A stretch of 64,000 bases of DNA from an endosymbiont of Galathealinum brachiosum (GCA_003349885.1 QFXC01000011.1:62001-126000); one strand, 5' to 3'; numbered from the stretch's first letter, positions 48,932-57,843 are shown. Program-made: numbers and translations. The notes: a model not told the origin generated them from the letters alone.

Positions 48932-50181
48932 TGATACTATTTCTTTTACTAATTTTAGCAATAATAGGCCTCCCACTATTTATTGTATTAGGTGCAGGAG
49001 GAATATACGCAAGCCTTGAATCAGATCTGGACCCTGTATTATTAATCATTGAGCTTTATCGCCTGGCGAATCAACCGAACTTAATAACAATCCCCCTGTT
49101 TACTTTTGCCGGCATGGTTATGGCCGCAGGCGGGAGCCCAAACCGATTAATAAAATTATTTAATGCTTTACTAGGCTGGATGCCTGGCGGTTTGGCCATG
49201 GCTGCGATTGTTTCATGTTCATTTTTCACGGCATTTACCGGCGCCTCGGGCGTTACCATCATTGCACTTGGTGGCCTGCTTTACCCCATGTTTATTAAAG
49301 CCAATTATTCTGAAAAATTTTCATTGGGTTTACTAACATCATCTGGCTCTTTAGGTTTACTCTTCCCTCCTAGTCTCGCGATTCTTTTATATGGCATCGT
49401 GTCTGGAACCAGCATTGATGAATTATTTCTGGCAGGTATTCTTCCTGGTTTTATATTACTGGTTATGCTTTCACTCTATAGTTATAAATCTGCACTTGTA
49501 TGGCATGAACCACCACATGATTTCTCCATAATAAGACTGATTACTTCAGCCAACGAAACAAAGTGGGATATCTTTTTACCTATCCTCATTGTCATTGGAA
49601 TATTTGGTGGTTTCGTTACCATTACAGAAGCCGCTGCTGTAACAGCAGCTTATGCTCTTTTTATTGAAACAGTAATTTACAGGGAAATTAACCTAAAAAG
49701 AGATCTACCTAAAATACTCGTAGATACTGCAACACTGGTCGGCAGTATTCTGATTATATTAGGCGTAGCAATGGGTTTAACCAACCTGTTAATTGATACT
49801 CAATTACCGTCTAAATTACTTTCTCTGATTGAAAGCCATATAGATAGTCAACTTCAATTTTTATTGCTCTTAAATATATTTCTTCTGGCTATTGGCGCCA
49901 TGATGGATATTTTTTCTGCCATTGTAGTCGTCGTTCCTTTAATTATGCCGCTGGCTTTGCGTTATCAAATTGATCCGGTACATCTGGGTATACTCTTTTT
50001 AGCCAATCTTGAGATTGGTTATATGACACCACCTGTTGGTATTAATTTATTTATTGCTTCACAACGCTTTGGCAAAGACATACTTACCCTGTTCCGCTCA
50101 GCACTGCCATTTTTATCTATCATGCTTATCTGGCTGCTTATGATATCCTATATACCTGTTTTAACATTGTGGTGGAGATAA
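48931..50181 (+). CDS. TRAP transporter large permease subunit (DctM)
   Basis: This 416-aa protein is hydrophobic throughout with about 12 membrane helices. DctM signatures are LITIPLFTFAGMVMAAGGSP, AFTGASGVTIIALGG, LLFPPSLAILLYG, TEAAAVTAAYAL and the near-terminal LEIGYMTPPVGINLFIAS. It uses a sodium or proton gradient to bring in the substrate delivered by the DctP protein. It is coupled to dctQ by a one-base overlap. Confidence 0.95.
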   Translation: MILFLLLILAIIGLPLFIVLGAGGIYASLESDLDPVLLIIELYRLANQPNLITIPLFTFAGMVMAAGGSPNRLIKLFNALLGWMPGGLAMAAIVSCSFFTAFTGASGVTIIALGGLLYPMFIKANYSEKFSLGLLTSSGSLGLLFPPSLAILLYGIVSGTSIDELFLAGILPGFILLVMLSLYSYKSALVWHEPPHDFSIIRLITSANETKWDIFLPILIVIGIFGGFVTITEAAAVTAAYALFIETVIYREINLKRDLPKILVDTATLVGSILIILGVAMGLTNLLIDTQLPSKLLSLIESHIDSQLQFLLLLNIFLLAIGAMMDIFSAIVVVVPLIMPLALRYQIDPVHLGILFLANLEIGYMTPPVGINLFIASQRFGKDILTLFRSALPFLSIMLIWLLMISYIPVLTLWWR

Positions 50182-50182
50182 A

Positions 50183-50422
50183 GTGGCTGGAAAACTCGTT
50201 GAACCCAAAGTCATAATTGATTTTAATAATAACCCTGTTGCCATGTTACCAATAGGCTTCTATTTTGATGATGAAAGGTGGGATGCCATCTGGGCTGAAT
50301 ATGATCTTAAAGGCTCATCACTCACTATGGACGATTTAAAAAGAATGTTCCCGGATGATGAATCTTTAAAAGCAAGATCGGTCAAACGCACGGGGTCTCA
50401 ACTCGGGGAAGACTTTAAATAG
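50183..50422 (+). CDS. small hypothetical protein downstream of the TRAP genes
   Basis: This 79-aa soluble protein has a GTG start one base after the dctM stop, so it is probably translated together with the transporter. Pattern: DFNNNPVAMLPIGFYFDDERWDA (partial) and MDDLKRMFPDDESLKARSVK. I do not recognise a family, and nothing in it suggests transport. It may simply be a passenger in the operon. Confidence 0.65.
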   Translation: MAGKLVEPKVIIDFNNNPVAMLPIGFYFDDERWDAIWAEYDLKGSSLTMDDLKRMFPDDESLKARSVKRTGSQLGEDFK

Positions 50423-50501
50423 CCTGATCTGAATACACTTGAAATTTATGAATGCGCTATCAAATAGCAAGTTCAATCTATAATTATTTACTGAGAATTT
50501 T

Positions 50502-51281
50502 ATGAGCTGGTGGGGAAAGTTAATTGGTGGTGGTTTTGGTTTCATGCTGGGCGGCCCTCTGGGTGCGCTCATGGGCATGGCAGCTGGTCACCAGTTTGAT
50601 AAAGGGCTAAATGCTGTCGATTTAGAACCTGGCAATACAGAACGCGTACAACTCGCATTTTTTACCGCCATTTTTTCTGTTATGGGTTATCTCGCTAAGG
50701 CCGATGGAACGGTGTCACGTAGCGAAATTCAAATGGCCGAGAACATCATGGGTCAGATGAATCTGGACGCAAACCAGCGCAAAACCGCTATTGAACTTTT
50801 TAATCAGGGCAAACAGGCAAACTTTCCCTTAAATGAAATTCTTCAACAGTTCAAAACCGAATGTCATCGTCGCACTAATCTGCTGCAAATGTTTCTTGAA
50901 ATACTTATTGCAACTGCCTATGCAGATAACCACCTGGATAATACTGAGCGTTCTGCATTGCTTGATATTGCTCAACAAGTTGGATTTTCAGCTGCACAAT
51001 TAGATCAACTCATTAATATGGTTGGCGCTCAGCAACAATACTCCCATCAGTCAGCACAGACATCTCCACAATCCAGCTTAAAACAGGCTTATGCAGTTCT
51101 TGGGGTTGATAACGAAATTTCAGATAGTGCACTGAAAAAAACCTATCGACGGTTAATGAGTCAGCACCACCCTGACAAGCTTGTAGCTAAAGGTTTGCCT
51201 GAAGAAATGATTAAATTGGCTAATCAAAAAACAGCCGAAATTAAATCAGCATATGATCAGATAAAAAATAGTCGAAAATAA
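50502..51281 (+). CDS. DjlA-like co-chaperone (TerB + J domain)
   Basis: This 259-aa protein has a Gly-rich hydrophobic N-terminus (GKLIGGGFGFMLGGPLGALM), a TerB-like domain (about 50-165, LAKADGTVSRSEIQMAE, ATAYADNHLDNTERSAL), a Gln/Ser linker, and a C-terminal J domain (about 192-257) with the HPD motif in MSQHHPDKLVAKG. DjlA stimulates DnaK ATPase, classically at the inner membrane. It lacks the clear N-terminal transmembrane anchor order of E. coli DjlA, though the Gly-rich segment could associate with membrane. Confidence 0.9.
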   Translation: MSWWGKLIGGGFGFMLGGPLGALMGMAAGHQFDKGLNAVDLEPGNTERVQLAFFTAIFSVMGYLAKADGTVSRSEIQMAENIMGQMNLDANQRKTAIELFNQGKQANFPLNEILQQFKTECHRRTNLLQMFLEILIATAYADNHLDNTERSALLDIAQQVGFSAAQLDQLINMVGAQQQYSHQSAQTSPQSSLKQAYAVLGVDNEISDSALKKTYRRLMSQHHPDKLVAKGLPEEMIKLANQKTAEIKSAYDQIKNSRK

Positions 51282-51347
51282 TAAACACCTGCCATGACTA
51301 TTTTTGATAAAATAACGTAACTCAGACAATTAATCCCTGGTGATAAA

Positions 51348-51686
51348 GTGGAAATACAAGGCCCATTTACAATAGCAGTTAATGACAATAGTGAAACTGG
51401 CTTACGCGAATTACATATGGGTTTTAAACCTGCATTTCAACAACAGGACCTGCAAAGTCGTGTAACCGCTGTTAAAAAATATCTTACTGATCTACAAAAA
51501 GATATTGAGGCTGAAGCTGATGCGAATAATCAACAGGGCATGATAACAATCATGCAAATAACCGAACAATTACTTCCTCATATCGAATCTGATCAAATAC
51601 CACTTGATGAAACAATTGTGATTGAAATTGGCCCGATTCAAACTTCACCATTTGATGACTTACTGGCTAGTGCAACCTTAAAGTAA
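51348..51686 (+). CDS. hypothetical protein
   Basis: This 112-aa protein with a GTG start reads MEIQGPFTIAVNDNSETGLR. It is soluble and acidic, with a helical middle (TDLQKDIEAEADANNQQGM) and a strand-like end (ETIVIEIGPIQ). I do not recognise a family. It follows the djlA-like gene by 66 bp on the same strand and is convergent with the gene at 51705, 18 bp away. Confidence 0.6.
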   Translation: MEIQGPFTIAVNDNSETGLRELHMGFKPAFQQQDLQSRVTAVKKYLTDLQKDIEAEADANNQQGMITIMQITEQLLPHIESDQIPLDETIVIEIGPIQTSPFDDLLASATLK

Positions 51687-51704
51687 CTCAACAATAATCA
51701 ACTA

Positions 51705-52379
51705 TCAGGGCATATTGTCTTCAATAAACTTCTGATAGTTTTCAGCACTAATAATTTGTGTACCATCACAGTTAAACTGCATTCGCACCATATCCTGAAC
51801 AATGCAGATAGTGATATTACGTAGATAAAAATCAGGCAGATCTCGCATCGTTTTAACTGATGACATAATCGTGTGAATTTCATCACGCGTCATCGGCTCC
51901 CATGTTTTATGCCGTTTATTAAATATACTCTTCCAGTAACCGGGTACTGTTTCAAAAAGCTTACTGCTTTTTATTGTTCCGTAAATATCTCGCATAGCCT
52001 GTATTTTGTCGTCAAAACTCACCCTTGGAAAGTGACGATCCATATACGATTTATCCGCTAGCTTTTCAGAAGCATGAATTTCCTGACGTAAAGGATCAAA
52101 AATAGAATTGGTACGTATTTCACCACTATTAAAGCCGATAAAAATTCGATAACAACTACGGTTAAGCATCAGCTCTTCCAGATTTTCTATCAGTGGTACC
52201 ATCACTTTATCAACTGGGCTTTCATATCGCTTACGATCTAATGTGGTTTCACGTAATGAAGGATCACCTTTAATACCTATCTGTAAACTGCCTTCATTTA
52301 AACCCGTCGCACTAACAATACTTTCACGCAGCACCAGTTCTTCAAGTTCGTTTTCCTGTGATGTAGTTTCTTCTGACAA
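51705..52379 (-). CDS. hypothetical protein
   Basis: This 224-aa soluble protein has a Glu-rich N-terminus (SEETTSQENELEELVLRESI). The middle section reads RKRYESPVDKVMVPLIENLE and NRSCYRIFIGFNSGEIRTNS, and the C-terminal part TRDEIHTIMSSVKTMRDLPD. No domain is recognised and no signal peptide or membrane helix is present. It is downstream of a PilZ gene on the same strand, separated by 150 bp that hold no gene I can support. Confidence 0.6.
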   Translation of the reverse strand: MSEETTSQENELEELVLRESIVSATGLNEGSLQIGIKGDPSLRETTLDRKRYESPVDKVMVPLIENLEELMLNRSCYRIFIGFNSGEIRTNSIFDPLRQEIHASEKLADKSYMDRHFPRVSFDDKIQAMRDIYGTIKSSKLFETVPGYWKSIFNKRHKTWEPMTRDEIHTIMSSVKTMRDLPDFYLRNITICIVQDMVRMQFNCDGTQIISAENYQKFIEDNMP

Positions 52380-52529
52380 TTTACTTCCCCGGACTATAAA
52401 TTATGATAAAACAGATGTAATCCATTAATTGACACATCAGATTGCAGGCAGAAATATATCATAGGCTCTATTACAAATTTATGAATTAGATCTGGTAATT
52501 TTCATTTCGCACTGATTATTCTAATCTGA

Positions 52530-52895
52530 TTAATCGGAAAAGCTCTCTAGCAACTCAATCCAGATTTCATAATCTGTAGCGTAAACATCCTCAAGCTCTA
52601 TTCCAATCTGGTATAAACTATCGCTATTATCCACCTTATAACACCAGCAAACATGGCCACGTAGATAAAACTTGCCTTCCAGCCCTTCAAATGACACCCA
52701 TAAGTCCACCAGGCTGTTTATAGCCAGCTCAACTTCAAGCTCAATTTTAAGCCCGTTTATTGATGCATCACAGCTATGACACAGAACGGTCACATTCGTC
52801 ACATCCACTTTTTCATTGGATGCTAAAACCTGCACAAACAATTTATCATGTCGTGCATAACGGTATTGATCACGTCTGTCCTGAGTTTTATCCAT
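52530..52895 (-). CDS. PilZ domain protein, copy 1
   Basis: This 121-aa single PilZ domain keeps both c-di-GMP motifs: RxxxR at RRDQYRYARHD and DxSxxG at CDASINGLKIEL. The remaining strands (VDLWVSFEGLEGKFYLRGHV, YQIGIELEDV) fit the beta-barrel. It should bind c-di-GMP and act by protein contact. A CxxC (CHSC) just before the DxSxxG motif is unusual. It is paralogous to the protein at 63561, sharing the WVSFE/WVTLK and FYLRGHVCWC/YFLTGNVRWC segments. Confidence 0.87.
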   Translation of the reverse strand: MDKTQDRRDQYRYARHDKLFVQVLASNEKVDVTNVTVLCHSCDASINGLKIELEVELAINSLVDLWVSFEGLEGKFYLRGHVCWCYKVDNSDSLYQIGIELEDVYATDYEIWIELLESFSD

Positions 52896-53004
52896 TTACT
52901 TATTATAGGCACCTCTGAAAATAAATTATGGCCTTCAGGTGCCATAAAGAACAATATTCAGATAGAATTGTCATAAGGACAACATTTATTCTCAATAATT
53001 CAAA

Positions 53005-53550
53005 ATGCAACAAACACCTCAGCCAGCACAACAAGACCAGAAAAAGACAGGTGCGATAATGCTAGCCCTGATGTGGGTAGGTATATTCATTTTTCTTGGG
53101 TTGTTTTTTTCTGATACTCTGGACAAACAGAATAATCCCAATCAGTCAGTAAACACCCTCTCGCTCTCTGGCAATATTAAAGAGTTAGTCCTGACAAGAA
53201 ATAGAATGGGCCATTATGTGGCAAATGGCCGCATCAATTCACATGCTGTCACATTTATGCTGGACACAGGTGCAACTGATGTATCTATACCTCAGAAAAT
53301 TGCTCGCAAACTACAGTTAAAACCCGGACCTACCGCGACTTACCGGACTGCAAATGGTTCCGTAGACGTACAGATGACACGTCTTGATGAAATTTCACTC
53401 GGAGATATCAGTCTTACTAATATCCGCGCTACAATCAATCCGGGTTATAAGAGTGATGAAATATTACTCGGCATGAGTTTTCTTAAACACCTTGAATTTA
53501 GTCAACGCGGAAACACACTTACTCTACGACAATACCCTGAAGGATTTTAA
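53005..53550 (+). CDS. membrane-anchored clan AA (retropepsin-like) aspartic protease
   Basis: This 181-aa protein has one N-terminal membrane helix (about 16-36, GAIMLALMWVGIFIFLGLFF) and a periplasmic retropepsin-like domain. The latter has the active-site triad in VTFMLDTGATDVSIP (Asp of DTGA) and a C-terminal hydrophobic-hydrophobic-Gly segment (EILLGMSFLKHLEF). One half-domain implies dimerisation for activity. It is the TIGR02281-type family of proteobacterial aspartic proteases with unknown substrates. The Nudix gene begins 3 bp after its stop. Confidence 0.88.
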   Translation: MQQTPQPAQQDQKKTGAIMLALMWVGIFIFLGLFFSDTLDKQNNPNQSVNTLSLSGNIKELVLTRNRMGHYVANGRINSHAVTFMLDTGATDVSIPQKIARKLQLKPGPTATYRTANGSVDVQMTRLDEISLGDISLTNIRATINPGYKSDEILLGMSFLKHLEFSQRGNTLTLRQYPEGF

Positions 53551-53553
53551 ACA

Positions 53554-54126
53554 ATGAATTTTTGCAGCCATTGCGGCGAACAGGTTGTACACAAAATCCC
53601 TGACGGTGATAATCGTCATCGATACGTCTGTACTGTATGTGATTTTATTCACTATCAAAACCCAAGAATAATTGCCGGCTGCATTGCAGAGTACGAGAAT
53701 AAAATATTACTCTGTAAAAGAGCAATAGAACCACGCCACGGACTATGGACCTTGCCTGCAGGTTTTATGGAAAATCAGGAAACAACACTAGAAGCTGCAA
53801 AAAGAGAAACCTTTGAAGAGGCCAATGCTAAAATAATAAACAGTCAGCTTTTTTGCTCGATCAGTATCCCTCATATATCACAGGTATATATTATGTACCG
53901 CGGAGATCTGGTAGATGGCTTTTCTAAACCCGGCATAGAAAGCCTCGAAACTGAGTTATATAGTGAGGATCAAATACCCTGGGATAATCTTGCATTTCCA
54001 GTGATAACCGAAAGTCTTCAGTTATATTTTAGCGACAAAAATAACGGTGGTTTTAGTATCTATAACGGTGAAATGCGACGAGATAAAAACAGTAAAATGG
54101 TCACAGAAATTTACCCGCAACTCTAA
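53554..54126 (+). CDS. Nudix hydrolase with N-terminal zinc ribbon
   Basis: This 190-aa protein has a zinc-ribbon start (NFCSHCGEQVV ... YVCTVCDFIHYQNPR, two CxxC pairs) and an intact Nudix box GFMENQETTLEAAKRE + TFEEANA, in which the last Gly is replaced by Asn. The layout resembles NudC/YjgB-like pyrophosphohydrolases acting on ADP-ribose, NADH or related nucleotides; the NudC-specific SQPWPFP motif is absent. It is coupled to the upstream aspartic protease gene (3 bp). Confidence 0.88.
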   Translation: MNFCSHCGEQVVHKIPDGDNRHRYVCTVCDFIHYQNPRIIAGCIAEYENKILLCKRAIEPRHGLWTLPAGFMENQETTLEAAKRETFEEANAKIINSQLFCSISIPHISQVYIMYRGDLVDGFSKPGIESLETELYSEDQIPWDNLAFPVITESLQLYFSDKNNGGFSIYNGEMRRDKNSKMVTEIYPQL

Positions 54127-54175
54127 CATTCAAACAATAATTTAATCTAAAATTTTAAACACGAGGATAAGCCAT

Positions 54176-55585
54176 ATGAGAGAAGTTGAAGTTGCCATCA
54201 TTGGCGCAGGTAGTGCCGGCCTGTATTGCATGAGTCAGGTCAAACGCTTTACTAATGACTTCGTTCTAATTGATGGCGGTGAACTGGGCACAACCTGTGC
54301 TCGTGTTGGCTGCATGCCTTCAAAAGTTATGATTCAGATAGCAGAAGACTTTCATCGACGAACTATTTTTGATCGTGAAGGAATTGAAGGTAAAGAACAC
54401 CTGAGCATAAATGAAGAAGACGCACTGGAACATGTGCAGGATTTACGTGATACCTTTGTTGATATGACTCTATCCAATTCCATTGATTTATTACCCGAAG
54501 ACAAATTAATAGAATCATATGTTCGTTTCATAGATTCTAATACATTAGAAACATCGGATGGTGATCAGATAAAAGCAAAAAGAATAATTATCGCAACAGG
54601 TTCACGCCCGATAGTGCCTGATGCATGGAGTGCATTTTCTGATAAAATTTTAACCTCCGATGAAGTATTCGAACTTGAAGCACTACCTGATTCTATTGCC
54701 GTCATTGGGCTTGGCGTAATCGGACTTGAAATAGGACAATCATTAAATCGACTGGGCGTTAATGTAACCGGTATTGATCAACAAAACATTATCAGTGGTC
54801 TTGATGATGCTGAAGTCAATAAGGTTGCCATAGAGGTAATAGGTAAAGAATTTCCGTTATGGTTAGGTGAAGCAGCTGATATCGTACAACTTGAAAATGG
54901 AAATTTACAGGTTAACGCTGGCGACAAAAGTATTGAAGTCGAAAAAATATTTGCCAGTATGGGACGTAGACCTAATGTTGACAAACTAAATCTTGAAGCT
55001 ACAGGCCTTGAGCTTTCACCTAACGGTGTTCCTGCTTACAACCCGAACACAATGCAACTTGGCAATAGTTCAATTTACATGGCGGGTGACTGTAATGCAG
55101 ATAAACCTATACTACATGAAGCAGGTTTTGAAGGTAGAGTCGCGGGTTATAATATTATGCAGGATAAGCCTGTTGAATTTAAAACCAAAACACCTTTAGC
55201 CATTACTTTCTGCGAACCTAATATTGTTTCCGTAGGCGCCAGACTATCTGAACTTGATGAGTCATCTATTTCTATAGGTGAAGTAAAAATGGCCCCTGTT
55301 GGTCGCGCTTTAATTATGGGTAAAAATCGTGGCCTTATTCGTCTCTATGCAGATAAAAAATCTGGAAAGCTACTTGGTGCATCGATGGCCTGTGTTAAGG
55401 GAGAGAATCTGGGACATTTAATCTGCTGGTGTATAGAGATGGAAATGACTGTTCCTCAAATGTTACGTATGCCCTTCTATCATCCGGTAATTGAAGAAGC
55501 ATTACAGGCAGCCTTATATAATTTAAAATCAAAACTTGAAATTGAAGAGACACACTGGCCTCTGGAAATCCAACCTCTGAATTAA
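54176..55585 (+). CDS. dihydrolipoamide dehydrogenase-like flavoprotein (orphan)
   Basis: This 469-aa class I pyridine-nucleotide disulfide oxidoreductase shows VAIIGAGSAGLYCMSQVK (FAD), the redox-active GTTCARVGCMPSKVM (CxxxxC), a second dinucleotide site VIGLGVIGLEIGQ, YMAGDCNADKP, and the C-terminal catalytic FYHPVIEEAL. It differs markedly from the lpdA at 28240 and has no E1/E2 neighbours. It may reduce another disulfide or thiol substrate, a small lipoyl protein elsewhere, or a quinone. It is preceded by a clear ribosome binding site (CGAGGAT) and is monocistronic. Confidence 0.88.
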   Translation: MREVEVAIIGAGSAGLYCMSQVKRFTNDFVLIDGGELGTTCARVGCMPSKVMIQIAEDFHRRTIFDREGIEGKEHLSINEEDALEHVQDLRDTFVDMTLSNSIDLLPEDKLIESYVRFIDSNTLETSDGDQIKAKRIIIATGSRPIVPDAWSAFSDKILTSDEVFELEALPDSIAVIGLGVIGLEIGQSLNRLGVNVTGIDQQNIISGLDDAEVNKVAIEVIGKEFPLWLGEAADIVQLENGNLQVNAGDKSIEVEKIFASMGRRPNVDKLNLEATGLELSPNGVPAYNPNTMQLGNSSIYMAGDCNADKPILHEAGFEGRVAGYNIMQDKPVEFKTKTPLAITFCEPNIVSVGARLSELDESSISIGEVKMAPVGRALIMGKNRGLIRLYADKKSGKLLGASMACVKGENLGHLICWCIEMEMTVPQMLRMPFYHPVIEEALQAALYNLKSKLEIEETHWPLEIQPLN

Positions 55586-55595
55586 AAGCCGACCT

Positions 55596-55679
55596 CAGAG
55601 TTCACAGAAAAATGCATGGCTTTTATAACTTATAACACCCTGTAATAAGTTATAAATCAGTACATTCTCTGTGGCTCTG
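55596..55679. repeat. large imperfect palindromic element between convergent genes
   Basis: The outer arms run CAGAG..CACAGA..AATG (from 55596) against CATTCTCTGTGGCTCTG (to 55679). Inside them a perfect 12-bp inverted repeat, TTTATAACTTAT / ATAAGTTATAAA (55622-55656), has an 11-base loop. The CTCTGTG/CACAGAG ends recall short dispersed palindromic elements in proteobacteria. It separates the Lpd-like and FecR genes and could also act as a bidirectional terminator. I found only one copy in the window. Confidence 0.6.
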
Positions 55680-55700
55680 CAATCAGACTTTATCAAACCG

Positions 55701-56417
55701 TTAATACGTTGTTTTACGTGGTGAACTATAAGCTCCACCTGAAAATGGCACAACACGCCCAACAAGTGTTTCTACCAGCGCAAGCTCATCATCTGTATGA
55801 TTAAAAACCGGTGCTGGTTGAATATTCTTACCCACGGATTGATCTGCTAAAATAAATCTCGGTGCATCATGATGTCGGGTTTCAACCCGTTCTACACTTT
55901 TACTATCTTCGTTCGCACTTAATTCAGCTGTACCGTAACAGGTGCAGACATATGTTTGTTTTTCTTCTGCTTCAAGATATACACCTGTGCCTCGGATACC
56001 GATAGTTGCGGTTGTTGTATGAAGCGATAAAGTTTGTTTTTCTACCCTTTTCCCAAATACTGACAACAACTTGCCACTGATTAATCTAATCTGAGAAATA
56101 ATTGAACTGCCTTCAACTTTTACACTGCTGTTACTACGTAATACAAAAGCATCTTTTCCGACAGCAAAAATAACGTGACTACCATCACCTGTCTTAACTG
56201 TAGAGTTCACATTTATCAACGTTTCTTCTGTAGCTGGAACACCATCAACTCTTACGTCACCCGATAAGTCATAAATGGATTTACCCGGAACCAGCTGTTT
56301 TGGTATTTTACCCATTGCCCACACAGGCTGAAGTATGCCCATTGAGCCTGTAGCATACAATCCAGCAGAGAGCGCTGATAGCAAAAATTCACGACGCCTG
56401 TCATCAAGGTTTTTCAT
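55701..56417 (-). CDS. FecR domain protein with Tat-like signal
   Basis: From the ATG at 56417 (AAGGA eight bases upstream) this gives 238 aa; 29 codons further upstream are open but would run into the neighbouring promoter. The N-terminus DDRRREFLLSALSAGLYA has a twin-arginine-like pattern, so export of a folded protein is possible. The FecR region includes GDGSHVIFAVGKDAFVLRSN, SGKLLSVFGKR, ATIGIRGTGVYLEAE and a CxC in TYVCTCYGTAEL. It is a stand-alone periplasmic FecR protein, not a sigma-factor regulator, as it has no anti-sigma segment. It is divergent from a beta-barrel gene. Confidence 0.82.
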   Translation of the reverse strand: MKNLDDRRREFLLSALSAGLYATGSMGILQPVWAMGKIPKQLVPGKSIYDLSGDVRVDGVPATEETLINVNSTVKTGDGSHVIFAVGKDAFVLRSNSSVKVEGSSIISQIRLISGKLLSVFGKRVEKQTLSLHTTTATIGIRGTGVYLEAEEKQTYVCTCYGTAELSANEDSKSVERVETRHHDAPRFILADQSVGKNIQPAPVFNHTDDELALVETLVGRVVPFSGGAYSSPRKTTY

Positions 56418-56495
56418 AGGTAATTCCTTTAATTTCTTCAAAATTATTCTATTCTCTATAGTAGTATATTTACAATCACTCTGGATGATAAGCAA

Positions 56496-57410
56496 ATGAC
56501 CCACAAATTACCCCTCCTATACTCGCTATTACTCTCATCCATGTCTACATATGCGGCTGAAACACCTTACAGCTTTAATTTAAATACCGGTTTACTCTAT
56601 GACGACAATGTTGCACGCGCCACGCTTGAGCAGGATATTGTCGGTGATACGATAGCCAATCTGGGTGTCATGGCTGACTATCGATTTCACCAGTCACATG
56701 AAAGCATTATTATTTTAAGTACCGCCGTTGATGCTTATCAATATCAGGATTTTGATAAATTATCGAATATTCTTGTAAGCGCTAAAGCAGATTATCAAAT
56801 TCAACCAAATCATGGTTTTACAGCACCCTGGTACCACGTCTCACTGGAATACAGCATTGTTAATTACCAGAGTACTTTACGTGACAGCGATGGCCTCTCT
56901 TTTGAAATTGGCATGGGTAAACGCCTGAATGATCGCATCAAATTACGCAGTGGCCTCATCTATGAGAACTTTGAAGCCGAAGCAGATGAATTTGATATAG
57001 ACAACTATCGATTTTATTTCAGTCTGGATTTTCAAACACATACTCATAATACGTTTTACATGACACTCGGTTATAACGATGGAAATGTTGCAACATCAAC
57101 AACTGATTCAACGCCAGCCGGTAATAAACCGCTCTCGACATCAAATAATAAAATTTCAGATATTCAACTGCAATCTCACCATTTACCTAATGAAATACCC
57201 GGCGGCCCTCTTCGTGTTGATGACGCATTTCAAAATGGTTTTGTTTATCAACTTGATACAAAAGCCATCACTCTTCAATTAGGTAATAATTACGCTCTGA
57301 GCAGTAACCAGTCAATTGATGCATCGCTTTTCTATTATTCAACCGATGACAGCACCGACGCCAACTATAATGGTATCATTGCCCAACTTAGTTATTTACA
57401 TCGTTTTTAG
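56496..57410 (+). CDS. putative outer membrane beta-barrel protein
   Basis: This 304-aa protein has a signal peptide (to about residue 21, STYAAE) and alternating beta strands with many aromatic residues (YSFNLNTGLLYDDNVA, FYMTLGYNDGN, DASLFYYST). It ends LSYLHRF, the C-terminal Phe typical of outer-membrane barrels. The family is not recognised. Its start is 78 bp from the divergent FecR gene start, and a thioredoxin gene starts 13 bp after its stop, so the three are likely linked in expression. Confidence 0.75.
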   Translation: MTHKLPLLYSLLLSSMSTYAAETPYSFNLNTGLLYDDNVARATLEQDIVGDTIANLGVMADYRFHQSHESIIILSTAVDAYQYQDFDKLSNILVSAKADYQIQPNHGFTAPWYHVSLEYSIVNYQSTLRDSDGLSFEIGMGKRLNDRIKLRSGLIYENFEAEADEFDIDNYRFYFSLDFQTHTHNTFYMTLGYNDGNVATSTTDSTPAGNKPLSTSNNKISDIQLQSHHLPNEIPGGPLRVDDAFQNGFVYQLDTKAITLQLGNNYALSSNQSIDASLFYYSTDDSTDANYNGIIAQLSYLHRF

Positions 57411-57423
57411 GGCTTTTCTTTTA

Positions 57424-57774
57424 ATGCACAAACCAGATAATATTTTTATATCTAACCTCGACAACTTCCAGAAACTCGTCATTGAAGCATCACATCAGAA
57501 ACCTGTTCTGGTCGATTTATGGGCCGAATGGTGCTCACCCTGCCGTGTAATCGCACCTGTTCTTGAAAAAGTGGCTACCGAGTTTCATGACAATCTGGCT
57601 ATTGCCAAAGTTGAAGTTGATGAAGATGAAAACATGAAACTCGCCGGACGATATCAGGTCAGGGGGTTTCCTACACTGATACTCTTTATAAACGGGGAAG
57701 AAGCGGGGCGTTTTAGTGGAGCAAAACCTCTTAGTTTTATACGTGATTTCATTGAACAACACTCAGATCTCTAA
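57424..57774 (+). CDS. thioredoxin
   Basis: From the ATG at 57424 this gives a 116-aa thioredoxin without signal peptide. An open frame extends upstream to 57316 but overlaps the barrel gene, so the internal start is preferred. The active site is DLWAEWCSPCRVIAPVL (Cys37 and Cys40; Ser replaces the usual Gly of WCGPC). The cis-Pro is in VRGFPTLILF. It is a cytoplasmic thiol-disulfide oxidoreductase. It directly follows the beta-barrel gene. Confidence 0.93.
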   Translation: MHKPDNIFISNLDNFQKLVIEASHQKPVLVDLWAEWCSPCRVIAPVLEKVATEFHDNLAIAKVEVDEDENMKLAGRYQVRGFPTLILFINGEEAGRFSGAKPLSFIRDFIEQHSDL

Positions 57775-57843
57775 TCTAGCTGAATTATTGTTCATTTTTT
57801 TCTATACTCTGATTACATTAAACAAATAAATATTAACCAGACT

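Noticed and set aside
57316..57423. N-terminal extension of the thioredoxin
   Set aside because: It overlaps the end of the beta-barrel gene in another frame and adds sequence unlike thioredoxin; the ATG at 57424 gives the normal length.
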